From Spirometra erinaceieuropaei (lineage: Eukaryota; Platyhelminthes; Cestoda; Diphyllobothriidea; Diphyllobothriidae), in the NCBI GenBank assembly GCA_902702965.1, contig CACRXP010000120.1:506636-570635 (forward strand): 64,000 nucleotides of DNA. The letters run 5' to 3'. The position numbers and the translations under genes are program-made. Of this stretch, positions 1-13,000 are shown piece by piece. How positions within the stretch are numbered: the stretch's first letter is position 1; each line of letters starts with the position of its first letter. Below the pieces are notes generated by a model. The model made no database searches. It saw only the letters and a program-made list of their open reading frames with translations, and was not told where the DNA came from.

Positions 1-330
1 AAAATTCGAAGCTGAATTAGTTCTCTGACATGTGACTACAAGAAAAGACATTTTTCTGCTCCCTTTCCCATTAAATATATTCATATCCGTAGGGACACCG
101 AAAATCAATGGGAAAATGCATAATACCCAAATAGTCATTTTTGCCAAGTATAGCTCATGTAGGTGGACGGAAAGAAGATAATTCAAAAGCCGTCATCCTA
201 ACGGGGCTTAAATATTGTGGGATTATTTTGCATTTCAGTTAATATCACAACCCCACCCGCGTAATCCTTTCTAGTCGAAAACACATTTCAGCATTTCGCT
301 TAACGTTTCATAAGATTGACCAGCTACTGT
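1..330 (+). repeat. Foldback-like element, one arm (cut by window start)
   Basis: This AT-rich stretch resembles the right arms of the elements at 18,268-19,261 and 35,140-36,118. Shared landmarks are the CGAAAATCAATG run, then AAAGCCGTCATCCTAACGG, a GGATTAT block and the outer end near CATTTCGCTTAACGTTTCAT. The remainder lies outside the window. Confidence 0.55.
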
Positions 331-773
331 TTACATTGTATTACTTACAATTTTGACGGCACCTGTACTACCTAAAAGTCCAAATATACGTTTTTCCGAT
401 TTTCTGCTAACTCATGCATCGTTTGCATACTAACGACCGCTTGTTTGAAGCTTGTGAAGATGATGTGGTTTTTCCGCAGAAGCTGATCTATATTTGTTCA
501 GCAATTCATATCGGTGTTCAGACCAAACCTAAAAAAGGTTTGTATCGAAGAGGTCTCTCCAATTTAATTCACTAATTGCCGAGGAAATTAAAAGGCTGAA
601 AAAAATACGTGCATATTCTAACTGTTTTTATCGCACTGAGTAAGGTTGTGATCCTCTTACTACACTTTACAGCCCCTTTTTGATTAGCAAATCCTACAGG
701 TGTTCTTTCCACCTGTTCGTCCAATGCGTTTGATCGCGGCACCTAATCCTCTCCCTCTCTTGCTCTCTCACAG
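331..773. other. Non-coding stretch before first visible exon
   Basis: I see no coding potential or clear repeat here. It is most likely intron, because the first visible receptor exon starts in phase 1 and so needs an upstream exon. Confidence 0.5.
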
Positions 774-1082
774 TCTGCCAGGACACAAATATAAGCGACG
801 CGACCAGACCAGATGTGATACTGCCCTTGGGTTTAACCATCTTCACCACCTGCGCTCTTGGAGAGCTGAGCATGAATTTGGACGCAGGTGTGATGAGCAC
901 CACCAAGTTTTCCTGCAGCCCCCTGGAGCTTCAGACAAGCGCAGGAGACGGTGAAGAGACTTCTGTCAACGTGCCGTCGGTTCGCCCCTCTGATTCCGCC
1001 ATTACGGCTGCGATGGCCGAGTTCTCGCATCTCCTGTTAGGGGCCCTCCACGAGAGCATTGTGTTCATCGATGATCTCATTG
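774..1082 (+). CDS. iGluR exon: amino-terminal domain, part 1
   Basis: A 309-bp open exon follows a strong acceptor (pyrimidine tract, then CTCTCACAG) and ends at a GTAAGA donor, with one base of the next codon (phase 1). It encodes about 103 residues ending in FSHLLLGALHESIVFIDDLI, which resembles the segment of kainate receptor amino-terminal domains just before the VVYDDS strand. An alternative acceptor eight bases downstream (GCCAG) would start in phase 0. The stretch before it is rich in Ser, Thr and Glu and I cannot align it. Its best support is the phase match to the next exon. Confidence 0.75.
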
Positions 1083-4000
1083 GTAAGACGGCGGCTGTGA
1101 GACCTTGAGACAACCCAACGGCAGCCCCACTGTAGCCATAGATAGTGTTAAGTTCAAAAAATCGGTCGTTGCACTAATGAGGACTTCAAGGTTTCCTAAA
1201 AATTCCCACCTCGGAATTTAATGCGTGAACGTGGGGCAAATCCTTCGGACCAAAGCTTTTTAGGCCTCCGAAAGTTGAAAGGAACATTTGAGCTGAAATT
1301 CATCAGCTACTGTTGAATTAGCGCGTAATGTTTACAAGCTACCAACAGGCAATAATTAGCATAAAATAACTGATGATCTAGGATACTTGCAGCGCAGGGG
1401 TTAGTTGCCTCAGGAGCAAACAAAGGTGATCGAACAATGAAAATAAAAAAACGCCGATTGAAAATTGCAATCGGCAAATCAAAGGAAGAATGGAATCCCC
1501 ATCTAAGATTTGGCTACCGTCATTTGCCAACTATACGTCGACTACAGACGGTAGAATTGCAATTCGACCCATCAAGGGGTATTGCAATCAAACACCATAC
1601 CAGCTGAACCCCAGATGTACATGGTATCGACGGCAATCAGGGCCGTTTAGTTATATGCAGATGCCGTTAATTCGTAGAGATGGTTTGTAGGACAAAGTTG
1701 GTCGTGCGACCATCTGTGACGTTTCTAGACTTCAGGATCCGAGACCAAACTGGCACGCCCATTTCTTTCCTGAAGTCCACAAAGATCGCCGAACGCGCTC
1801 TTTGAAACCAACTATCCCATTGCACGCTTTTTTCAATTGATCGTTTATAATTTTTGACTACTCCGATCACTTTAGACTGGTGGTCCTTCAACAAAAATTC
1901 TAGGATTCTCCCTTGCATCTTTCGCAAGTTTCCTGAATCTTCAAGTTACGTTCCTTCCCCTTCTTGTCGTCTGCTCTATCATCCCAACTAGACATCAGGT
2001 ACGGCTTTCAGGACGCTCTCCTGGTCCAGATACCAACGCGTTTTGTCATAAACATTGTGGAAATGAATGACCAGGCGCTCACTGCTATCCTCGCCGATTT
2101 GCTCACCAAGACCGAAGCCAGTGCCTGGTTCCTCGCAACCAATACCACCAGCGCTCGCCGGGTTCTCCGACTCTTTCCGCGCCATCATCTCGCCAGTGGG
2201 CGCTTCTGTCCCATCGGTGTGCCCTGCAACTGGCTCCTTTTTGACGCCACAGAAGAGATGCGGGACTGTGCCGAGATCGTTTCGAGCAGCCTGAATTCCT
2301 ACCCTGGTGCGGAGTTGTCTGAAGTCCAGTTCTTCTGCGTCTCCCGGTCGTGGAAGAGGACGTCGCCTAATTTGTTGGCCGGGATAATTCAAGCCGTCGG
2401 CGCCTCCTGGGCCGACATGACGGAAAGCGAACGTGTAAGAACTGCCTGCAAGTGAACGAAGGCTACGGTTACGTTTACGATTTCGGTTAGGGTCAGGGTT
2501 GCCGCTAGGGTTAACGGTTAACGTTTAAGGTTGCGGTTGGGGTTAGGGTTAAGGTTAGGATTAGGTCGCGGTCCGCTTCCCCATTCCTGGCAACCAACTG
2601 CGATCTAGCCAGGCATTTGTTCTTCGGCATCCCCGGTTCATACATCTTTGTGTCGCTTTTTCCATTACTTGGGCTAATTCTTCTAGTCTTACCGTCTTCA
2701 CGAATGTGTCGGCCAAGGTCTATCATAGGCGTAATTACTTAGGTGGCCTCCAGCTGGCCTCATCTGCAGCACTAAATGTCAGAGATTATTATGCCAAAAG
2801 TCCATTGATGCCTGGGCTCTCGGTGTCCATTTGCATTCGCAGCCTGCAGGCTCGACCTCTTGCATTGGCATGCAGAGGCAAGAGTTCAAGTGTGATATTC
2901 TGAGTAGTTCGACATGATCTTTAGGATTCGTTTTCTGCTAGGCTGACGTTTCGAACAGTTGGGACAGCTATCGACCGCTCAAACGTGTGGTAAACACAGA
3001 ACTTTGAGGTCAGTGAATTCAAACTAGTCGTGTATTTGAGATCAGAGAGACTAGAACGGATTGAAAACGCCACGGTTACTCTCACTCATCTGTTCAGTGA
3101 TGTAAATGAGGAGAATAGCCCAGAAGACACAGACTTCTCTTATTCTGGAGTAAGTTCAGAAAGAATGTCTCATGTTGTTTTGGTACTACTGACCTCCTGA
3201 TTTTGACATCGAAAAATGTAGTACTGGGCACGGCATAAGCTATTACACTAAATTCTTCCACATAACTAGGGGTTGTTAGCTATTATCGGCGTGTCTTCGA
3301 AGCGTACGGCATGCAATGGAGTACAGTTTACATGTTAGACTTTTTAATTTCAGCAGAAAGTAATGTGCGTATTCGAAGTAAAGGTGGGCAATTAAACCTC
3401 TTCAAGTTTAGTCCGAAGGTTAGTATGAATATTTGAAACGAAATCCATGACTTTCAACAAATTTCAACCGAAATGGTCGTATTAAACTTCGGACAAAAAC
3501 TGGGGAGGTTTGTACAGAGGAACATTTTCCACGGTTACACAGAATTTTCTGAGAAGGGTGAAAAGCCGAACACTGAAAACCGGAGTACATACTGCAAAGA
3601 ACACGGGGATTTTGCGTGAACCCGACAGTTTAAAGGTCGATTCTGACTATTTCCACTGTGTGCTTCATAGCAGGGTTAAAGCAGGGACGGTGAGCTGCTC
3701 GTGAGTTAGTAAGCTTGTGCAGCACCTATCACACTGTCTTCTCCCCTCGCACCTGGATCCGGTGTCATGACAGAGTCAAGAAGATCGAGCGGGACAGGGC
3801 GTAGGTAGCTAGCAGGCGAAAACCCACACCTAGGCGTGCCACCACACCCCTGGCCCACAGAGTACACTGACATACACTGTATACAACAAAAATAGGGAGC
3901 GGCACAGATCCCAACTGGCGCGGACATGCTGCCACACTCCCGTGTTGGCATTTGTTATGGGCGTGTATTCTCGATAACGCCTGCCAGATTGCGATCTAGC

Positions 4001-7000
4001 CTCCATATTGGTCCCTCACATCCACTGCGTGGCCCATTTTAGGGGTGGAAGTGAGCCCACTACGGCACAAAATCGGTGAAGCATATGTCTGGGCTTTTAG
4101 TTAGCATCCGTGCTTGGCGTATGGTCAATCGATCAATATTTATATTATGCATGTCTTTGGGGTCGTCGAAAACCCTACTTGAGATCTGCATCGCAATCGA
4201 ACACCCTCCACTGGACGCGACATACAATCCAGCCATGCCCACTAAAGAACAGTTAATTCAGTTTATTACGCAGAAATTATTACACCCCGTTAGCTAATCA
4301 GTCGGTCCACCATGTGAGCTAAACGCAGCCAAAATCAGACTGCAGGATGTACAAGTATAAATCAACAGTTCAAACTGAGAATGCATTGTCCTTTGTTGTT
4401 GCTTAATGGTCTGATATTACGTGCGCCTTCGTGTGTTATTGACAAGGAATATCGTACGGGCTGCATTACAGGCCGCATTAGAAGTCATCAGGGCGCTCCG
4501 TTAATGGAAAAAAACAATTCGGAAATGTGTTATGATGCCTCCCATCTTCGGTCTCGAAGAAAACTTAACGTTAGCATACGGCGGAGTCCGTGATTGGATG
4601 CCTGTCGCTAGAGTAAATGCAGGAAAGTGCAGGACCGAAATACAGGCGCGCAGCTGGCTAGTATTATTGATATAATCAGAAAATTCTGAACAACAAGCAT
4701 ACTTTCTCAATCATCTTCACTCTATGAACATTCTCCCGTTCATCCGTTTATTCTCCTTCTAGCCACAGGAAAATATAAGCACTGAGTCTTTGCCTTAAGC
4801 ACAATTAAGAGGAGTCTTGTAAACAGTATACAGCGGTGGTTTTTGTCTTACTAGATCGTGTTCCAGGCGCGAAAGTTGCATATATCAAAACAGCTTTTGG
4901 ATATTCCAACTCAATTGGAATCATAGCTGATGTTGAAATTCCGCAAAATTAATTGCCCCATCCCGAACTCTGAATTCACTTGGAAGGTTATAAAGGACCT
5001 CGGAAGGCAATGCGACTTTTCAAATGATCGCTCGTCTCAAAGCGTTAGAGCTTTATTTGATCCCCGATAGTGCTGTCAATTCGATAAAAGGGAGGTTTTT
5101 TGAATTCGCCTAGCTGCTTGTATAAGCATATTTTGCAATATGCATTGATAAATTTCCAAGGTTTGTGAGCATCTGCTATACCATGGTCAGCAAACCATGA
5201 TTCTAGTAACCTGATGGACACTGGAAGTTCTCCGGTACCTGGTTCTCTAACAGTAGCTGCGCTTACGCTCCCTCTGGACATACATGTCGTACGTATGGCT
5301 CCCCAGTCGCCCAGGTCCTTTCTGTTGTTGTTGGTAAAAATCCTGGTCAAGTGTATGTTGTGGACCAGGGGGTATGGAGTGGAGCGCCAAGGTTCGGGTT
5401 CGGCTGCGTGAGCCAGCTGAGCCTTCCCCTGCCTCCGGTCTTCTTGACTCTGTCTTGACACCTGACCCAGGTGGGTGAGGAAGAGGGAGCGCGGTAGATG
5501 CTGTACAAGTACACAACCATGTCGGCTTCACCTTCCTATGGAGCATGTGGTGGACATCGTCGGTGGTGATGGTTTAACTATCAGTGATAAATTTAAACAA
5601 TCAACATTGTAAGCGTCTAATGTTTTAATTAAGGGATTATGCGCCGTTTAACATTTCGGCAATAATTATATGCCGGTCTATCTTGCATGCCCAAAAATGA
5701 AGGAGAATAAGCTGGCATCTTCAAAAGTCATTGGTTGAGATATTCTAGATATCAGTCTGGATCCCCATGAGTTTGCACAAGGTTTTTTCATGAAAGTGAT
5801 TTCAAAAGCAGATATATGTCACCCTTTGGACAGAAAAACTCGAGACAAACTATTATTTTCCTCGGAAGATCCTGAAGACGGGAAAAGATCGCGAAACTCC
5901 GTCTGACAGATTCACAATACGCGCCGTTCGTAATCTGCGGAGGGAAAAGGAAATTCGCAGTTTTTAAGGACATTCCCGGGCCATTTGACTGCTTCAAGGT
6001 CACATAGCATATAGGCAAATGAAACATTCCCAGGACAAACGAAACTTTTTGAGATTCGATTTTTACTCCAGTATCGCGGCTCACTAAACGACCTTTATAA
6101 GAAAACATTTCTTTTTTGAAAGCCGCCGACTGTCTTCAAGTTGAGTGAATCACCTTTCTTTTTTCCTTGCCCAGCTGCAAGCCATTTTTAGCTACGAGGC
6201 AACCTTCTCGGCGGCTCTCGTTCTTCAAAATCTGATTTCTCGGAAGGAGTGGAACACTAGTCGGTCGAAAGAGCCCTGTTCTGTCGAAAATTCCTCACGA
6301 AATGAAACCAGCTACATGTACAAATTCGCCGAGGAAGTTCGGAAGGTAAGACTACTGTTCTCCTAGCATATCCGGCAGAGGTTCTTGGAATTAACCTGCT
6401 GTAGGGTCAAGCGAGTCTTTGTTCATTTGCTCCGATGCCGTGCGATGTCGAGGAAACCTACTGCAGCAGCAGCATTGGTGATTTCATGGCTTCTTCACCA
6501 ACCAGGATGGTGATGCTAACTTGGGCATCCGGAACTGCTGTTCGTGCACGCTAACTCCACGATTCCCTCCAACTCAAAACATTGTTAATTTGTTCTGAGG
6601 TAGACTTTGAAGCCTTTGAAGCTTTAACGAGGGGGTTGGGACCAGCTACACAACCATCGTTCTTTCTTGATGATTTCTCACCCATCAGACTCTGCACGAT
6701 TAAGGTGTGTCAGAGAACAGTAGTCGTATTCTCTGAATATCCCCCGCCTGCATTAGATGTGCAGTCTCGTGAATTGTTAATCGAAATTTAAAAATATGTC
6801 TCCGATTTAAAAAAGATTAAATAAGTAGTATCGCAAGACAAACTGTCACGCAGTGTGACCATGGAATATTTCGGTTAGATCAGGATTTTGGTTTTCAAAC
6901 AAACTTATTTCCGGTGCTTGCAATAGTTAAACTCTATAGAAATGACTGCTTACGTAATATGAATTTTTGGCACAGATTTTCGACGCCACCTATGCACTTA

Positions 7001-10000
7001 AACATATTTTATAGGAAACATAAGCAAAAGTATTTTTCATGTCCACATTTAGTAAATAATAACGTCTACTTCAAATCTTATACTTGAAGAAAGCGTATCG
7101 TTCGGTTCCAAAGAACATTCTCAATTCCTGGGTAATTTTAGACCTGACGTGCCGTATCACTTGCATTTAGAGTTCTTAAACTGCAGTCTGTATATCTTCC
7201 CTGTGGGGTAAATCGTACATTTATATGTGCTACTAAGAAGATGCCATACAGGGCTCGTGAGATTTTGCGTTGGATATGAACCGCGTTGTATGCTTTAAAA
7301 GCAGTATTAATAAATGGACGGATAAGAAGCTGTAGTAGTAGTAGTAGTAGTAGACATTTCGCGGTTCTGAAAAGCCCATAATTAGAAGTTTTATAAAAGT
7401 AAAAAGTAGCCTCTCCAAGTACGCCATTTGAAGTAGGGGCGATTTTTTATCAACTGAGTACATAAACAATATTTTTGCGTATGCTTCCTATAAAGTATCA
7501 TGGAATTACAAGGATGTTAAAAATCCATGCGAAAACCTACACTATCTAAGTAATCATTTTTACAGAGTTTAGTTACCGCAAGCGGCTGAAAAAAACTTGT
7601 TTAAATGTCAGTATCATAATGTGACTGAAATACACTGTGACCAGACTTCACGACAGTTAATATTACGACACCACTTAAGTAATTTTTTTACTGAAGGCGT
7701 TTCAAAATTTCGGTTGATATTTCATGTGATTACATATCTACTGTATATTTTCTCCTCACTCCATGCAGTTGAATATTTGACAACATCAAAGATAAGGTCT
7801 TTAAGTTCCATGAGTAAAATCGTTCATTCGGCGAGAGTATGAGAGAACGTGCCATCTCTTGATCAAATCAGAGCTATGGGAGATAAAGTTGCAAACTGCC
7901 TAAAGACGAAGCACGGTTCCCACTTTTGATGGGCATCATAAACAATGAATAGCACTCACGTCTGTGCGAGACAACTAAAATATAGATTAGCAGGTAGCAG
8001 AAATTGTGTATTGTGAAAGAAATAATAAACAATCCGAAATAATTCCGAGTTACTTAATTGCTTGCCGGCGAATTCGGAGTCTTCTGTTCGCCAACGAAAG
8101 AAAGACCTGATGTGTGGTCAGCCTATACTAGAAGGATGCAAGTATTCATTTCAAAGCAGCCTTATCAAGTGTGTAACGGAAAACCAAATTGGGGCAGTTA
8201 AGTCCATAAGGACGTTCTGCAGAGGTGCGATGGCCTCTGAGGGACCTTCTGTTTAAGACTGCATTTGCTTTCTCTGGTTTGTATTTGTGACCTGTCACGC
8301 TAAGAAACGCATGTTCTGCGCACTGTTAAGTGGTCCAAACTTTCCCTGCCTGGGTGGCAGCTGAGTGTGTTACGCTGCCGAAAGTGCTGGTTGCCATAAT
8401 TAGATGAAGGTCCTACAATCCACCTCTTTGCAGTGGCATACCTGAATAATTCTGTTACACAATAACTGCGACTGCGACGGCAGATAAGAAGGATCGAAAT
8501 CGAAGTAAATCAGACCTGAGTCAAAGTACATCCCTGTACATGATGTGTCGAAAGGACACGGGGTAGCAGACTGAGCAGTCTGGGCTTTGTCATTATGCAT
8601 TGTCGGAAGATTGACGGGCTAGATCGCAGTTGGTAGCCAGGGCCCGTATTACAGGTGGCTGGGGGGTTTGTTTACTGGGGCCATTTTGTGGGGTTCCATA
8701 ATCACATCTGACCCATTTGACTTCCGTTTTACATTTGAGGTTAGGATTAGGGTACCGGTTAATGGTTTCCGATTTTCGGATTAGGGTTTTGCCTTTAGGC
8801 TTAGGTTTTGGGGTTGCGGTTAGGTTTTGAGCCTATGAAAATGTTTCAGTATTACGGTTAAATTACTTAGTTACAGCTATGTCTAAGGGCTGCGGTAACG
8901 TTTAGGATTTCGGTTAGGATTAGGGTTAGGATTGCGGTTAAGATTAACGGTTACCGTTTAAAGTCGACGTCAGGGTTAGGGTTAGGGTTAGTGTTAAGGT
9001 CACCGTCCGCTTCCCACTCCTGGCTACCAACTGCGATCTAGCCGATTGACGGGCTCGAATTGTCGACTGGTGCACGGGATAGGGAAGAGAGAGAGGACTC
9101 CAGCCTTTCAACGCATTTTTAAGTATACTAAATCTAACGCGCTTTCAAACTGCCACGGTGGGCTTAGGGGTTGTGGCTTTGAAGGTTGTCAGCTGACTGG
9201 GTAACCCGTACCCCGTGGTCCGTATTGTGCCTGGTTGTGGTCTAGTTCGGGGACCATGAGTCCTCTGCGGCACTCTCACGCATGTGGACCCCCAGCTCCC
9301 CCTTCAGCGAAACACGACGTATTGTGCGGACGGACCAGATGGCGTGTGGCACGCGTAGAACTGCTGTTTGGCTTTGCCAATTACTGCGTTCCAGCCCGCC
9401 TCCACTCGTCGTGACATCGTCTTGCCATAGAAGCTGGGTAGGTGAGGAAAAATGATACTGTGGTAGATGCTGCACCCGCCCACAGGGCACACGGTTTGAC
9501 AATGAACATGTTTGTTCGCGACGGTCGAACTCTCATGCTCACTACCAAAGAATGTATGTGCTGAAAAATGTTTCGCCCTTCTTTGTGTCTCTGTATGACG
9601 CAGTCGCCGGTCAGAGTGTTCCGCTAATTTTTCAAAATATTTAGTTAATATAATTCAGAACCCAGTTATAGAGGTGTTTAGTTTAGTTTTGGGAACTTCT
9701 ACAAGTGTCTTAGTTAGATACGTACCCCGGAATGAAACTTTAGACTTCTCACTTGCCCTCCTCCAAGAAAATGCGTGAACATGGCGACTTTTCGTTAGTA
9801 GAAATATTCTCGGCCTCGATACGAACTGTGATATGAATATTCGGGTTGAAGTCCATCAGATTAAACGCAATGATCACGCATAATCTAAAATCAGCCAACA
9901 ACCAGCTGTACAGAAATATGGACTGACTTGACGCACTCCAAGAACGAGATTAGTTAGGAGTCCAGAAACGTTTTTGCCGATTTTTGTGCTGCTGCGAGGA

Positions 10001-13000
10001 GATCGGCTCATCGTCTCTAACTTAGCTCCCTCTACGTTCTGCTTGTTATTTACTTCAAATTCCACGGCTAGACATTTTTAAGGTCTGAAAAAGAAATATC
10101 TGTTTTGAGACAAATTCCTGAGAGCAGGCCGTTCATAATTCGATCCCAAATTTCAGATGAACATCTGAGCTGAAATTTGCAGTTTTCTGAGCAAGAAATG
10201 AGTATAATAGCGATTGTAGCAGACGGTCGGTCATTCGTAGGGAAATGTTAATTTACTTTCCATGCTTTCAATGCGGGTACTGCCTAAAAAGCAGACGTCC
10301 TTTTCGTCAATTCTGTGACTCTGTATGCCATAGCTACGAAATGATCCGTCAATCGGACTGGTTAAGGACAATTCCACTATGCTTCATGGTAGTTTTTCAT
10401 ATCTTACTTGTAGGCTGCTTAGTTTCTCCGTGAAGTCATTTGCAATCTTGAAGTAAGTTTTTCGAGACGAAGCATCGTGTCTTCTCCCTAAAGTTAGATG
10501 GGAATACTTAGTCGGACACTGCAACCTCGGGCGCTAAATCTAACTCTAACCCTCACGGGATTTGGGACAGCCAGCCGGTTATACTGTGGGACCATATTTC
10601 CACACCCAACCGAATGTTTCCGCGGAGGTCCACCTGTTCCTGCAAAATAAATTCAGACTAGTCACAATCTGCCGGTAAAAATTCATTATCATAAAGACAT
10701 TACTTTATTTACAAACCTACTGTGTGGATTCCAGAAGGAAGGCCAGAGGCTTGTTACGGAAGTTTAGCGCAGCTGTATAAGGTAGCCACTAGCGGTTTTC
10801 AATCTGGCATTGTATCCGCCAGAGATTCCCGTGTTCTTTTTCGGTAATCGATCTAGAATCCAGCGTAAGGGTTTATTTTCTTCTAGAGAGTAAATAAAAT
10901 CTGTAGTACCCGCAGTCATGCAACAAGCTGTCAGATTTTCGTCCAACACCCTATTGGCTTTATTCACGCCCGAATGGTCTCTGCAGACCAGACGGTGTGA
11001 GGCAAAGACAATTCAAACGAGGAAGCGGTAGAAGGTTCTCTCTGCTGCATCGTGCCATAGAAGAGAGGAAACCCGCCTTAAGGGTAAAGCCCAGTCCAAG
11101 AAGTCTTCTGATAAAGGCTTTCCGAGTGACCTTTATAAATACAGCAGCGGTCATTAGGGCTGGTAATAATAAGCTGCTCAGAGACCGAACGTGCGATCTC
11201 GCATGATGTAGCAATTTTAGTCCGCCTTTTCTTAGCAGGCATATGCAGGTCACGGCAAGTTATTTCGAGGTAAACACAGTTAAAACGTAACCATTTCGGT
11301 AAGTGGATAAAGTTGCTCTTTTGATTATCCTCAGCTGGACTCCTTATACCCTCAAGTCTGTCATACACAATAGGCTACCTAACCAACGATAGGTGCAGAG
11401 ATTTACAAATAACTGCTAATCACCCCCAAACCGACACCAATGCGTGGACGCAATATCTATTTTTATAAATAAGGCTTCTTAGGGGATCAAAAACACGAAA
11501 TAGTTTGTTGCTTAAAATGCCAATTTTTTAGAAAATCGGAAAATTTCGAAATCGCCAAAAATAGTTTTTATTGTTTAAACCTCAATTTCATGTATACAAA
11601 AAGTCTGCGCATGCAAAACGGTAAGTAAATATGACATCACAAAGATAATAACCTCTGAAAAAATTTTCTAGTGAAGTTTACTTTCAAATAACCTTTTAAG
11701 GATCAGCGTAATTTCAGGTATAACAGTTTTCCAACAGCCTGCATTCTGAGTGTAGATTCCAAAACGGTTTCCCGTGGGTTCGTGCTAATCTTTACGCTTC
11801 TGAACTGATTGAAATGCGGTTCAATAAGGCAAGCAGGATTTTGCTTGATTTCGCCGCTGGGAAGTCATACAGACAAAATTTTTCATAATGGCACACATTG
11901 TTAGGTGGGATAAGGACTAGTAAATTTAAATCTAATTGACAGGTGTAATCGTAAACATAACATTTTGCGTATATAATGAGCAATCTTTTTCCATGAAATT
12001 AACTTGCACCAATCGGTTGGTCTAAATTATGTTTAGCTTTAGATTGGCCTTGGAATATCACTGAATATATTGAAAGGCAGACATCCCTACTGTCTTCATA
12101 TATCAATATATGTATGAAAAATAGAAGTTCTTCTGAAAAGTCAAGTACAACTTGACTTTTCCGAAGAACCTCTTCTATTTTTCATTATATCAACTCGGAA
12201 TGCATACCACCTCTGATCTACATATATATGCTATTGACGCCACCTCGTGCCGCTCTCGTCCTGCTAAGAAACTTCCACATCGCTCAACAGTTTGACGCTG
12301 TTTAGGGTGCTGGTATGGATGTAACCGCTCTCTGGGTGGTCTATTTTATCTTTCCGACCCTATGAAGTATTTATCTGGACAGCGATGACCAGTCAAATGC
12401 TTCTTTATAAAATATCCTTAGCATTGTAAGTAAGCTCAAGTAAGTTCATCAGTGGAAATAGACATAACGTCGCAGTACCTCATTTTTGAATGAGTCCATC
12501 ATCAGATGTCTTTACGCAAATGGATTTTATTAGAATACTGCGATTTTCTGAAATCCGTTTTACCTTTCTAGCTACCTGCTCGAAAGGGAGTCATCACTGA
12601 GATCGACTTTGCTGACACCTACTTCAGTGACTCCGCAGAATTCCTTTTGCATGCATGCCCAAAAGAAAGCATCCAGCGTGGCAAGGGCTGTGACAATAAA
12701 GTAAGCAAATTTTTACAACCCACTTTCCCAAAATTTCCTGAAGTGGCCAAAGGTGTTTGTCCTTTGTTCTGACCTTCATAGTCCGTTGATGTTTTACATG
12801 GATTTTGTATGCATGAGCATGTACTGTGCAATTTCCAACCAAAAGTGAATTAGATTTTGGAGCGGCGTGTTAATCAATTTGAAGTTTCATACCCTTACCC
12901 AAAAGCATCCTTGGAGACAATTCCACAAATAAATGTCATTCTTACTGATCTCCGCGGGTGCTAAACCGGAAGCACAAGAATTACTAATTGAGTCTGGACC

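Larger units (their letters stand above)
2435..6174 (+). other. iGluR intron with repeat remnants
   Basis: This 3.7-kb intron contains a truncated TTAGGG-rich element (2,463-2,610), copies of the GC-rich dispersed repeat (3,700-4,010 and 5,400-5,580), and a copy of the 'GTGCCTGGGCTTTT' repeat (about 4,016-4,170). The remainder shows nothing I can identify. Confidence 0.7.
6346..12571 (+). other. iGluR intron, 6.2 kb
   Basis: It holds a degraded foldback-like element (about 6,940-7,740), a GTA microsatellite, a complete TTAGGG-bearing element (8,617-9,043), a GC-rich repeat copy (9,150-9,545) and a perfect-looking hairpin (12,114-12,185). From 9,550 to 12,100 I see only short unclassified similarity to other parts of the window and no genes. 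Confidence 0.7.
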
